Origin: Hemileia vastatrix
Taxonomy: Eukaryota; Basidiomycota; Pucciniomycetes; Pucciniales; Zaghouaniaceae
Direction: 5' to 3'
Assembly (NCBI GenBank): GCA_030280995.1
Contig: JASXTE010000011.1
Location: forward strand, 21,199,817-21,263,816
DNA: 64,000 bases
Shown piece by piece: positions 54,463 to 64,000 of this stretch. Below the pieces are notes generated by a model. That model was not told the DNA's origin. It searched no databases and saw nothing but the letters and a program-made list of their open reading frames with translations. Each line of letters begins with the position of its first letter. The stretch's first letter is position 1. Both the position numbers and the translations under genes were made by a program.

Positions 54463-55972
54463 TCACTTCTGCATTTTATACAGCTCCTCTTTGCTGTACT
54501 TCTTCCTAGCTGAACTCAGCTTAGGATCCAACTTTGAAGCCTTAGGTTTTTGTTGAGCCTGAGAACTGCTCTTTGGCCTTCCCACCTTTCTGGCTTCCAC
54601 ATCATAAAAGCCAGCCAAGCATTCCCCACTTGACTTTCCACCACAAGAATACAACTCCAAACCACCAAAGTAAGATGTAAATGAGACTCTATTAGCCTCC
54701 TTTCCCTTTACCTTGCCATCATCTCCACCTTTCCTAGAAGAAGAAGCCTTATCAGGCAACTATTCAAAACTTGGCCTCCTGGAGTTGACATTATGCCTCC
54801 TCCTCACCAAGTTCACTGGAGCCTGACCATCATTAGGCTTCACAAATGAACCATCTGGGAGCTTGAACAATTTCCCATAAAATTCTACCTTTCCTTCAGA
54901 CAAACCCTATTCAGTGCCCAAAAATCATTGGACTTGTGGCCCTTCCTGCTGCAATAAGAGCAGACCCAAGGATCACTCCTACCAGCCCTCCTATCAAAAT
55001 CTCTAGGATGAGAAGGAGCCCTATTAACCTTCTTAGTCTCCTGAACAAAAATATGTAGCTGTTTTGTCAGGTCAGCCAACTGCTCAACCACTGGGTCCCT
55101 CTCCTGTTTGGGAACCTGCACCAAATTCTTCTCTTCCCTTTTCACTCTAACCTCCTCTTCAGTTTTTTCAATTCAGCCAACTGCTCCACTACTGGATTAA
55201 CTTCTTTAGCCTTCTCAGGAGCCTTTCCCTTGTTCACACTTTCCTTCTTCCTGATTTCCTCCACATCTTCAGCAAAAGCTTCACTGACCTTGTTAACATA
55301 CTTAGTGCTAGCTTCTTGGAAAGAATCCACCTCCAAAAGTTTCAGATGACCCCCCACAAACTTCTTCACCACAGAAAGAGCAGGCAATTACTGATTCCCA
55401 TTAGGAAGAATCTTCATCTTATTCTTCCTTTCCAACTCCTTCAGCTCATCAATTCTTACATTTCTGGACAGAGCAGACCAGAAAATATACCTTTCAGAGT
55501 CAGTAATCTACAGATCCTGCATATCCACCAAAGAATCCACCACTGGCTCCAACTGATCCAGAAACTTCCTATAAGTAGGAAGGAAGTCCACCCCTCCATA
55601 AAATTACCATTCATTTGAAATCATATTGAGATCAACCATTGTATATCTGGATCCCCACCTGTCTGTCATCTGCTGACACAAATTTTTCAAATTTTTCCTC
55701 CTATAACCCTCCATAACAGCCAATTCTTTCACCAGATCCCTGTCACCAATATAGAAGATTACTTGCTTCACGATCTCCAAGTGAGAAGCACCATCCACAT
55801 TCTCAGCAGCCTCAAAAATCTCCAGAAAAAACTTCACATCCTCCCCCATTAACATGGGCCCCTACCAGGACTTGATCCTGACAGAAGGCCTAACAGAAAC
55901 AGGAGGATTACCATCCTCAGCAGCACCAAAAGTGACACTAGCACCACTAGAGAAAGAGGGTTCAGAAGCCAT
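54463..55972 (-). pseudogene. Element 2 gag with zinc knuckle, broken
   Basis: The ATG at 55972 lies ~85 bp inside the primer site. One frame runs to 55142 with stops (the first a TAG at about 55856, probable CAG): FFLEIFEAAENVDGASHLE, KQVIFYIGDRDLVKELAVME, WGSRYTMVDLNMISNEW. After a frameshift, 55145-54885 has a zinc knuckle CSYCSRKGHKSNDFW..C with the third Cys position read as Phe. A basic Ser/Lys-rich region (54759-54463: KASSSRKGGDDGKVKGKE) precedes protease. The N-terminal part is shared with element 1. Confidence 0.75.
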
Positions 55973-56058
55973 GGTCCAATAGATTCCAGAAAAAAAATCT
56001 ACAACCACAGAAGAGAGTCCAAAAGTAATAGAAAGTCCAAAAATCTAACAAATCCTCA

Positions 56059-56075
56059 CCCCACGTTGGGCGCCA
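56059..56075 (-). promoter_or_regulatory. Primer-binding site complementary to tRNA-Lys(CUU), element 2
   Basis: CCCCACGTTGGGCGCCA, identical to 12850-12866, 4 nt from the LTR. It sets the minus orientation of element 2. Confidence 0.85.
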
Positions 56076-56079
56076 AAAG

Positions 56080-57130
56080 TGTAGAAAATCCTATAGTACT
56101 AGCTATAGGCCTTGACCAAGGGAGTTGGAGTAAAACTGGAGAGAAAAACCCCTGTCCCTTTGAGAAATATCAGGTGAGATTTCTTTGCTACTGAAAATTA
56201 GAGACTGTTACAATACCCCTTCCAACACACATCTTGACTGCTTTACAAGTCAAGAAAGTAGCCTAGATTGACCACAGATCAAAGAGAACCTGAAATGCAG
56301 AAAGTTCCACACTAGGGAAAACAAAACACTGCACTTTTTGCACAGAAAACAGAAATAATACTTGATGCAGGTTGCAAAGCTACACCAGAGAAACCAGTCG
56401 TCAAAGTAGAGTTAAACAAAGAACTAAACTTGCAACAAACACAGCCAATTGTGGCCAAAAAACAGTGAAAACTAGGTGAGAAACAATGATATAATTACCA
56501 GATAGATGTATGATAATTAAGGTTGCCCCAACTGTTTTATTCAGTGTGTACACACAGACCACCATCTAAAAGTCTATGCACAGCAACTAATTTAGCAATT
56601 TTGACAGCCAAATTGAATAAAAACCCTTTAGAAATGCTCCCCATCCTTCTATAACTGAGGTGGGCAGACCTCCCTGAAGCCAGAAAACTACCAAAAACCT
56701 CCAATCAAGCCCAAAATACTTAGAAAAATCCACCATGACTACTAAAACACTTAAAACACAAAATTAAGCTACAAAAACATTTAGACATAAATATAGATCC
56801 AAATTAGCTCAGCTTAACGGGACTAAGCCCTTAACCCTAAGATTTAAGGTTAGCCTGTAAAACACAAAAAACAAAATTAAAGAGATATCTTTTAGAAATG
56901 AAAATTGAGTATATGACCCCTTAGAACTTGGAATATGAAAAATATCAAAAGAGATAAAATATAGCCAAAAACTATGGCTATCCAATGGTAGTACCCAAAT
57001 AGCTATAGTCCCAATATTCACTGAATAAAGAACTAAAATACACCTAATTCTTCAACCAATGTCAATTTAGACATACAAAAACAGCGCCAAACAGACCAAC
57101 AAAGGCCTCTGATAATTTTGGAAGATAACA
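56080..57130 (-). repeat. LTR shared by elements 2 and 3
   Basis: TGTAGAAAATCC ... GAAGATAACA. On its left is the element 2 primer site; on its right are the TCCTCCCTCC polypurine complement and gene A of element 3. It is therefore at once the 5' LTR of element 2 and the 3' LTR of element 3. Confidence 0.85.
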
Positions 57131-57178
57131 TCCTCCCTCCAATTAAAAATTTCCACATTCACCTTCATAAGATTCACC

Positions 57179-57823
57179 ATGTTTAGATTTCTTTCAAAAT
57201 CTGCTTCTGACATGGTCCCTTGCCAATACCGCATTGATAACAATCTAATCTGCACCATCACACAACCAACTCATCCATACAAAACCTCCTGTGATGTCTT
57301 CCAGTACAGAAAGAAGACTTTTTTCAGACCTGGTCCATTATAATCTTCAACAGCTTCACCTCCACCTCAACCTTGTCCATCTTCCACCAGTACTAAAAGA
57401 TCTAGGCCATCCATCCTGACACCCAGATTGGTCAAAAAATATACACCTTTCAAAGAAGAGTTCCAACACCACTACAGGAACCACTTCCATCATGCTTGTT
57501 CCATCTGATGGTAAACAAAAAAAACTTTTATTATTTCTTCTACTTATAAAACTGATGACTTCTCAGTTCCTCCATCTTCTGACAGTGATGATGAAAATGT
57601 AGGATCCATTGCACCACCAACACTTAAACACTTGCCCACCATTAAGACTAAGCTCCAACAACAATCCTCTGAACAAGAAAAGCTTCTACTAAGCTACTTC
57701 CAATCCACTCCTGCTAGAAATCTACAGGACCTTTAGAAAAGAAAACACCTCATCCACCAGTTCAAGACTAATGCTGAAAACTTTGTTTCATCTCTTGATT
57801 CTCTTCTGCAACTTGACTCTTGA
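57179..57823 (+). pseudogene. Antisense gene A, copy 3 (zinc cluster, two exons)
   Basis: The ATG context is TCACCATGTTT. The cluster is more decayed than in copies 1 and 2: CQYR replaces CQYC, and SCDVFQYRKKTFF lacks the last two cysteines. A stop and a one-base shift precede the intron (57511-57566, GTAAAC...CTGATGACTTCTCAG). The second exon is open except for one TAG (PSSDSDDENVGS, KHLIHQFK) and ends at TGA 57823. Alignment of the three copies is what makes the gene recognisable. Confidence 0.5.
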
Positions 57824-57897
57824 TTGAGCTTTTTGACTTAGAAATGAAATTCATGACCACTCTCCAGACTTCCTGAATGTAGCCAATCATAAGAAAT

Positions 57898-58330
57898 TCC
57901 TCAGTTTGCAGTCTTGGAGGACTCATCCTCAGTTTTAAGTCTTGGGGGACTAACAGCCTTCATTCTATAGTCATGGGGGACTCAAAATCTTAGTTTATAG
58001 TCTTGGGGAACTCAAAACCTAAATCATATAGACAGAATCAGAGATCAAACCATTAAAGACCAAATAAATAAACTAACATTCTGGGGTAACTGTTCTACAG
58101 AGCATCCAGCTCATCAGTTACCCACACACTTGACTTAACTAAATTCAGAGACTCCCCCTTTGAATGCCCTCTGCCAGAATCACACCAACTTCACATTATT
58201 AATTTTTAATCCTGCAGAACTCAACCATCAAACCATAACTAGTTTCTAGTCTTGGGAGACTATACCATTCTTAAGTTTAACGTCTTGATGGACTGAACAT
58301 AGTGTTCAGTTTAAAGTCTTGACAGACTAT
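57898..58330. repeat. AGTC-TTGGGG-GACT motif array, element 3
   Basis: Copies such as CAGTTTGCAGTCTTGGAGGA-CT and AGTTTATAGTCTTGGGGAAC, in the same position and order as in element 2. Confidence 0.55.
58083..58123. repeat. GGGGTAACTG hairpin, element 3 copy a
   Basis: GGGGTAACTG ... CAGTTACCCA, with loop TTCTACAGAGCATCCAGCTC. Confidence 0.55.
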
Positions 58331-58481
58331 TCACACTTTGCATAAAAAGATGGAGAAAATTCCATGCACAATACTCCACAACCACCCTACTGAAATTCCA
58401 CTTTCTCTTTATCATCTACCCATCACTGATAAAAAATTTTCTTTTATCTCTTTTCTCTTAATTGTTTTCCCATCACAGATC

Positions 58482-59967
58482 ATGGCCAAATCCACAGATT
58501 TTGACCCATCAAACCTTCCTTGTTTCACTGCTCCCAAGGACTACGCTTGCAAACTTTTTATCCACATGTGCAGACCTTGCACTTTCACTCTTCCAACTCC
58601 TGAGGCCAAACTCTACAACAGGGCCTGTGATTCTTGCAACACCAAAAAGAAAAAATGTGACAGAGACCCTGATTATCCTATACCACCACCTTCACCTTCA
58701 CACAAATACATCTTTAGATCTACTACCAGATCCCCAGAACTTGGTCCTGCTTCCTCTTCTTTATCTTCAGCTCCATCCCCAGAACACTCTCCAAAAGACC
58801 TTCTTTATCATCTCAAGAAACAGATATTATCTAAGGGAATTCAGCTAAAACAGCTTCAAAATCAGCTCCCAGGCTTCTAGACAGTGTCCAGGCGGCCCAC
58901 CCACATTTCTAGGAAGAAAAAATCATGCTCAAAACCTCCAAATTCAGACATAAAACAGCCACATTCAACCAGTAAACACCAACAAATCCATGCAAAAACC
59001 TCCTAGTTCTCCCAGAGAAATGTGATCAACAATGTATTCATCAAAAAGTGCCAAAAATTTAAAAACTTCTAGAAGAACTGCTAGAGGACCTCAAGAAGAC
59101 ACCAGTGCACAAAACACTACTCCCAGACAAAAATCTCCCTCTCAAACAAGAAAAATTAGCTGAAACTCTCCTCTGCCAGCCATTAACTCATATGAAAGTT
59201 CAATTCCTTCCAGATCTTTATCCAGAAGATCCCAATCAGCTTCCAGGTCACCTTCTCCTGGTCCATCCTACAACCAACCTGGTACTCCACCCCCAGTATC
59301 CAACCAAACTGAGCCAAGCAACAATATCAAAAACAACAACAGCAGCCCTGATGTTACAATCAGGCCACAGAAATGTCCTCATTCTAGTTCATATTCTCAA
59401 CACCATTTAGAGGATGACCATGAAAATCCATATATCCACCTGGTTGATCCTCCTACTATCTCCATTCAAAATCCTTCAAAAGTCCAGATTCCGGCTGCTT
59501 AAAAATTTGATGAGCTACCAATCTGAAAGTACCAAGTTAAAAAATACACTTTATTTAACAGAAAACAATTACTGATCCAATTCTTCTATTGAGTTAGCAC
59601 CCCCCCTCCTGAGACTGCTATTGGCTTTAGCCAACCTCTAGAAACCACATTGACACTGAATTATGCTGATATGAATCAACACCTACGCATGATGTGTTCA
59701 AACATGCTTAAGGCCTTTGCTCTTCATGAGCAATTGAATGAATTTGAAAAGATTCTGAGGAAAAAACTTCTTGATGACCACTGGAAGATGTCCAGAATAA
59801 TTAAGCACACCTTTCAACACTCCATCCCAGCCTCTTCTACTTTTACCCAAAAATTACCTTCCAATCTGGTTCCTGACCATTACAATCCATACACTCTCTC
59901 CAGCTGCCTACAACACAAGGAACACAGTTCTTCCTCCAATCCCCCCCAAAAAAAAACACCAACATAA
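58482..59967 (+). pseudogene. Antisense gene B, copy 3 (zinc cluster, coiled coil, two exons)
   Basis: From ATG 58482 the frame is open for 132 codons to a TAG at 58878. The cluster reads YACKLFIHMCRPC (second Cys replaced by Phe), then RACDSCNTKKKKCDRDP intact. The helical LKKQILSKGIQLKQLQNQL is intact here and broken in copy 2. Beyond the TAG, frameshifts disrupt the Ser/Pro-rich middle. The last exon is open and better kept than in copy 2 (59650-59967: MNQHLRMMCSNMLKAFALHE, FEKILRKKLLDDHWKMSRI), with conserved end NPPQKKTPT. The intron donor is mutated. An open frame begins upstream at 58338, but 58482 aligns with the copy 2 start. Confidence 0.6.
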
Positions 59968-60080
59968 TCTGGACCAGCCTCCTTAGGCTTCTTCTTCTCA
60001 AAAATTAATTATCGAAACCAAATGAAATTAATAATTTATTACATGATGGAGAAAAAAATAATAATTAGCAATTATATACA

Positions 60081-60720
60081 AAAAAAATATTTTTATTTTT
60101 ATTTTATTTTATTTTATTTTATTATTTTATTTTTTTATTTTATTTTATAATATTTCATTTTATTTTATTTTATTTTATTTTACTTTATTTTATTTTTATT
60201 TTATTTTATTTTATTTTATTTTGTTTTATTTTATTTTATTTTATTCTATTTTATTTTATTTTATTTTATTTTATTTTATTTTATTTTATTTTATTTTATT
60301 TTATTTTATTTTATTTTATTTTATTTTATTTTATTTTATTTTATTTTATTTTATTTTATTTTATTTTATTTTATTTTATTTTACTTTATTTTATTTTATT
60401 TTATTTTATTTTATTTTATTTTATTTTATTTTATTTTATTTTATTTTATTTTATTTTATTTTATTTTATTTTATTTTATTTTATTTTATTTTATTTTATT
60501 TTATTTTATTTTATTTTATTTTATTTTATTTTATTTTATTTTATTTTATTTTATTTTATTTTATTTTATTTTATTTTATTTTATTTTATTTTATTTTATT
60601 TTATTTTATTTTATTTTATTTTATTTTATTTTATTTTATTTTATTTTATTTTATTTTATTTTATTTTATTTTATTTTATCTTATTTAATTTAATTTAATT
60701 TAATTTAATTTATTTTTATT
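60081..60720. repeat. (TTTTA)n microsatellite, about 600 bp
   Basis: Almost pure TTTTA pentamers with rare interruptions (for example TTTTG near 60222, TTTTC near 60245, TTTAC near 60383). Because the unit is 5 bp it stays open in some frames and yields a spurious FILFY repeat protein. Element 2 has only a short irregular tract at the same place. Confidence 0.95.
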
Positions 60721-61408
60721 TTTTATTTTTACTTTACTGATTATTACTTCAACTACTGACATACTAAAAAAATGTTATCCCCCAGCCAATTGATAAGCTG
60801 ATCCCCCTGATACCTTACCCACAACCAAGTGCACCTTGATGTGCATACAACATTAAATAAGTCTTAAATGAATTGAAATTAAATTAAATTAAGAAAAATA
60901 ATATCAATAAAGATAAGATGAAACAAATAGAAATTAAAATAAATAATAAATTAAATGAGATAAGAATAAAAATATAAAATAGCATTGCCTGGCCAATTGA
61001 TGGGCCTTTCCCCACCAATGCTTTCCCACATCCAGGTGACCCTGATGTGGTGACACCATATAATATAATTTGTGATTTTTTCCCTTCATTATATCCTAAT
61101 AACCCCCATAAAAAATTCAAGGAAAAAAAGAGAAAAAAGAAAATAATCTAAAACTTCTATCTAACACAACCATAGACACAAAAATCAAAGAAAGAAAAAG
61201 AAAAAGTTCAGTCCAAGTAAATGATCACTGAGTGGGCTCCCTCTAATAAGTAAAAATGATGGGAGACCACCAGTGATCCACCACCAATCCAAATAGACAA
61301 AAGAAGCCAGTCCCAAGCCAATTTAAAGTCACAGTGAACTTGAAACCTGAATAAAAAAACCAGAACTAGGATTCAACAAGGACAAAAAATACTTGAAACA
61401 GACATTAT

Positions 61409-61450
61409 AGGGTAACTGCTCTACAGAGCAGCCAGGTCATCAGTTACCCC
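61409..61450. repeat. GGGTAACTG hairpin, element 3 copy b
   Basis: AGGGTAACTG ... CAGTTACCCC, loop CTCTACAGAGCAGCCAGGTC. Confidence 0.55.
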
Positions 61451-61667
61451 CACACTTGCCAAAATGAAATATAGAAGCCCCCCTGGGTACCTTCAAACAA
61501 AAACACAACATCCAACACAATAAAACAAATCCAATAAGCGTGAAAAGTCTGGAATTTGAAGACCAATAGAATTTACAATTTAAAGTCATAGAGGACTAAA
61601 TCCTGTGAAGAGAAACCAATACTAGAATTCAACCAAATTAAGAGAAGGGGTTGGAAACAGAAAATCT

Positions 61668-61709
61668 GGGGTAACTGTTCTACAGAGAAGCCAGCTAATC
61701 AGTTACCCC
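61668..61709. repeat. GGGGTAACTG hairpin, element 3 copy c
   Basis: GGGGTAACTG ... CAGTTACCCC, a perfect 10-bp stem. Confidence 0.6.
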
Positions 61710-61933
61710 TACACTTGCCAAGATCAAATCTAGAAGCCCAACAATTGGTACCTACTAACAAACAAGTTTCCAACAAACAGATGCACAGCATCACCAAAAT
61801 CAAAAATTTAAAGAATGTTCCATATATTATCCTCATTGCAGAGTCAATCCTCTTCACTTCTAGTGCCTCTTGGGTTAAATTTATTCACCTGATCAGCAGC
61901 CACTCTCTACTTTAAGACTGCACCATCTAACTC

Positions 61934-64000
61934 CTAAAAAACATAAGAACCTCCAGACACCTGATATTGGACTCTGTAAGGCCCATTAAATCTATCAGCA
62001 AACATTTCTCCCCACTCACTCTCCAAACTTCTATTATACACCAAAACCAAACAACCTTGTTTCAAGCAATTCCTGAGTCTATGAGCCAACCTCTTTTCCC
62101 AGTATCTGAGTGATTGAATTCTTTTCTTCATCATTCTAGAGTATGCCTTCTCTTGACAATCCTCTCTAAATTCCAACAGTTGCATCCTGGCACAGAGCAA
62201 ATCTTCTATTGAGCATATATCATCCCAAGAAAATCCAAGATAAGTGAAACCTTCCAAATCCGCTGGTAGAACAGCTTTCTGCCCAAAAGTTAACTCATAC
62301 TGAGAATAGCCAATTGTCCTTTTCACAGTGACCCTATCAACAAATAACACCAAGGGTAAATAATGCTTCCACTTTTCAGCAATATCTCCACACATCTTCA
62401 CCAAAGGATTTTTGATAACTTGATGGCTCTTTCAGCCATGACTTCAGCTTCCGGATAATAAGCTGTAGCCACTCTAACTTTAGAACCAATACTTTCCACA
62501 GCTTCTTTAAATTAAGCTCCAAACTCTGGCCCACCGTCAACAATCAGCAACTTCATTAACCCATATCTAAACACCTGTTCCTTCTTCAAAAATTCTGCAA
62601 CATTTTTGGAAGTCAAATTAAACAGAGGCACTTCCTCAACCCAACCAGACAAATAATCCCTGGCAACAATCACGTATTTATACCTGCCCTCTTTGATATG
62701 GACAACATCCAGACTGACTCTTCAAAACACAGGTGATTCACCAGTAGCACAGCCAACCTCTTTAGGTTTCAAGTGACTTCTTATTTTAAATTCTTCACAA
62801 GATTGAACCCAACCCTGTACATCCAACTTCATACCTGGCAACCAAAATCTATCTGCTACTCTTCTATAAGTCTCCCCAATCCCTCTATGACCAAGGTCTT
62901 CATGCAGAGACTTAAACACCAACTCTTGACCCTTCTTATGAGTCACCACTACTTGAGGATTTAGATGTCTCCTCCTCATTAACCTTTATCCTGACACATA
63001 TAAAGCAGGAATCTTCTTCTTGATTGCCACCCAAGTATCATCATCACAACTATCTGGCCTCTCCAAGGTTAACAGATATTCAACCATAGTAAAAAAACCC
63101 AATCTGACCTTAGGTCTCATCTTCAATATCCAACAAAAAACATCCAAGGGTACAACCCTGTCATCAAAATCACCAGTGTACACATGAGACACTTGATCAG
63201 CCCAACTAAGACACCAATCCCTAAACTTTGGTACATAATTTCTATTCCACTGAATCTTAAGAGAATCACGTTCACTATCAAAAATTCCATTTTCTAAATT
63301 TGAGCCATACCAAACAACAGCCCCATCTTTATCAACAAAGACATCCTGATCACCAGAAACAAGATCAGATCCAGCCAGTTTAACCTCTTGAGGGAGGAGA
63401 GAACAATCTTACAGTTTAGCCTCATGGGGGGGGTGAGAAAAATCTTCAGCACCCTTTGTGCTGGCCCTAACCACTGGGAAATCTTCATAAAATTCTTCAG
63501 AATCAGAAACTTCATCTGTGGGTAGTCTCCTTGATAATCAATAAGGCATTTTAAAAGTTTTTCAAGGTTTGTGTACCAGGTCAAAAAAAAAAATTCTGAA
63601 TAAATGCCACCCACCTAATCATAGGAGCATTTGGAAGACTGGGTGTGTTGATCATTTGAACCAGAGATTTACTATCCACCTGCAGCTCAAAATTCTGCCC
63701 TCACAAAACAGTTTTCAGCTTCTTCAAAATATTTGCTACACCACACAATTCCAACTTAGGTTGAGAATATCTATATTCCACCTCATTAACTACCACAGAC
63801 TCATACCTTACTTGCCTGACCCTCCCAGTTTAATCTTCCTGAGACAAAACAGCACCAGAAGCAATATAACTTATATTAACTGCCAGATAAAATTTTCCAG
63901 CTTCCACACCATAGTGCAACTTTTAAAGAATAATATCTTCACCCACCACCTTTTTCAAATTCTAAGAAGCCTCTTTACACTATTCAGTCCATAGCCACTC
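61934..64000 (-). pseudogene. Element 3 pol: integrase and RNase H end, cut by the window
   Basis: The integrase C-terminal half is open at 62404-61934 (HYLPLVLFVDRVTVKRT, QKAVLPADLEG, KRLAHRLRNCLKQG). Upstream, 62979-62722 carries HEDLGHRGIGETYRRVADRF and CEEF, with the same Cys-to-Phe change as element 2, so the change predates their separation. The core between has VDGGPEFG-like text with stops. RNase H-like sequence (63850-63570) runs to the window edge. As in element 2, no chromodomain follows. Confidence 0.75.

Larger units (their letters stand above)
43679..57130 (-). mobile_element. Element 2: full-length Ty3/gypsy element with two antisense genes
   Basis: LTRs at 43679-44707 and 56080-57130, primer site 56059-56075, polypurine tract beside the left LTR. 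On the minus strand: gag, protease, RT, RNase H, integrase (55972 to 49342), all broken. On the plus strand, between pol and the 3' LTR: genes A (44756-45395) and B (46024-47515). A 261-bp MITE is inserted at 48051-48311. At 13.45 kb it is large for a gypsy element, mainly because of the ~4.6 kb region between pol and the 3' LTR. Confidence 0.85.
56080..64000 (-). mobile_element. Element 3: second copy in tandem with element 2, cut by the window end
   Basis: Same order as element 2: LTR, polypurine tract, gene A, motif array, gene B, TTTTA tract, hairpins, pol on the minus strand. It lacks the MITE. Gag, RT and the 5' LTR lie outside the window. Confidence 0.85.

Noticed and set aside
60221..60688. 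155-codon open frame encoding FILFY repeats
   Set aside because: It is the translation of a (TTTTA)n microsatellite; a 5-bp unit without a stop in some frames gives an endless open frame.

Overview
The window is a dense nest of LTR retrotransposons from a eukaryote, almost certainly a filamentous fungus. The evidence is very AT-rich DNA, short (49-74 nt) GTAAGT/GTAAAN...CTGAT/CTAAT...YAG introns, chromodomain Ty3/gypsy integrases, Zn2Cys6-type cysteine clusters, and a second gypsy family whose reverse transcriptase and RNase H resemble mushroom-forming basidiomycetes. Agaricomycotina is my best guess (inference, moderate to low confidence). I recognise no intact host gene. The only possible non-transposon coding DNA is a decayed multi-exon gene at about 29.46-30.5 kb (minus strand).

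Layout. (1) 1-4081: 3' half of a chromodomain gypsy element ('element 0'), with its integrase end, an AT-rich spacer, an antisense two-exon zinc-cluster gene and the 3' LTR. (2) 4.1-7.08 kb: a 238-bp tandem duplication, an ~82-bp minisatellite with a palindromic core, and a complete solo LTR (5384-6864) with a GATTC target duplication. (3) 7080-13999: 'element 1', a minus-strand gag-only, pol-less gypsy relative with both LTRs and a tRNA-Lys primer site. (4) 14.0-17.58 kb: AT-rich DNA, a pyrimidine/purine strand switch and a 53-bp minisatellite with the same palindromic core. (5) 17582-27249: 'element A', the best preserved unit, with two 1508-bp LTRs, perfect ATATG target duplications, a spliced coiled-coil ORF1 and a Gag-Pol frame broken by a single stop. 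(6) 27.25-33.05 kb: AT-rich DNA, a MITE fragment and the decayed minus-strand gene. (7) 33056-37945: a decayed Ty1/copia element with a half-tRNA-iMet primer site. (8) 38.06-43.61 kb: LTR fragments, hairpins and a solo LTR with an ACGT duplication. (9) 43679-64000: two tandem minus-strand gypsy copies (elements 2 and 3) that share one LTR (56080-57130).

The most interesting feature is an arrangement in both gypsy lineages. Between the end of pol and the 3' LTR lie genes on the opposite strand to pol. They encode small proteins with a C-x2-C-x6/7-C ... C-x2-C-x6-C cluster whose basic half comes second, as if a fungal Zn2Cys6 cluster had its halves exchanged. These genes carry short introns. 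In three cases removing the intron restores one frame from the cysteine-rich exon into a second exon, and three to six recurrent RNA-hairpin motifs lie around the genes in each copy. Elements 2 and 3 carry two such genes (A and B), element 1 keeps only gene A although it has lost all of pol, and element 0 has its own version.
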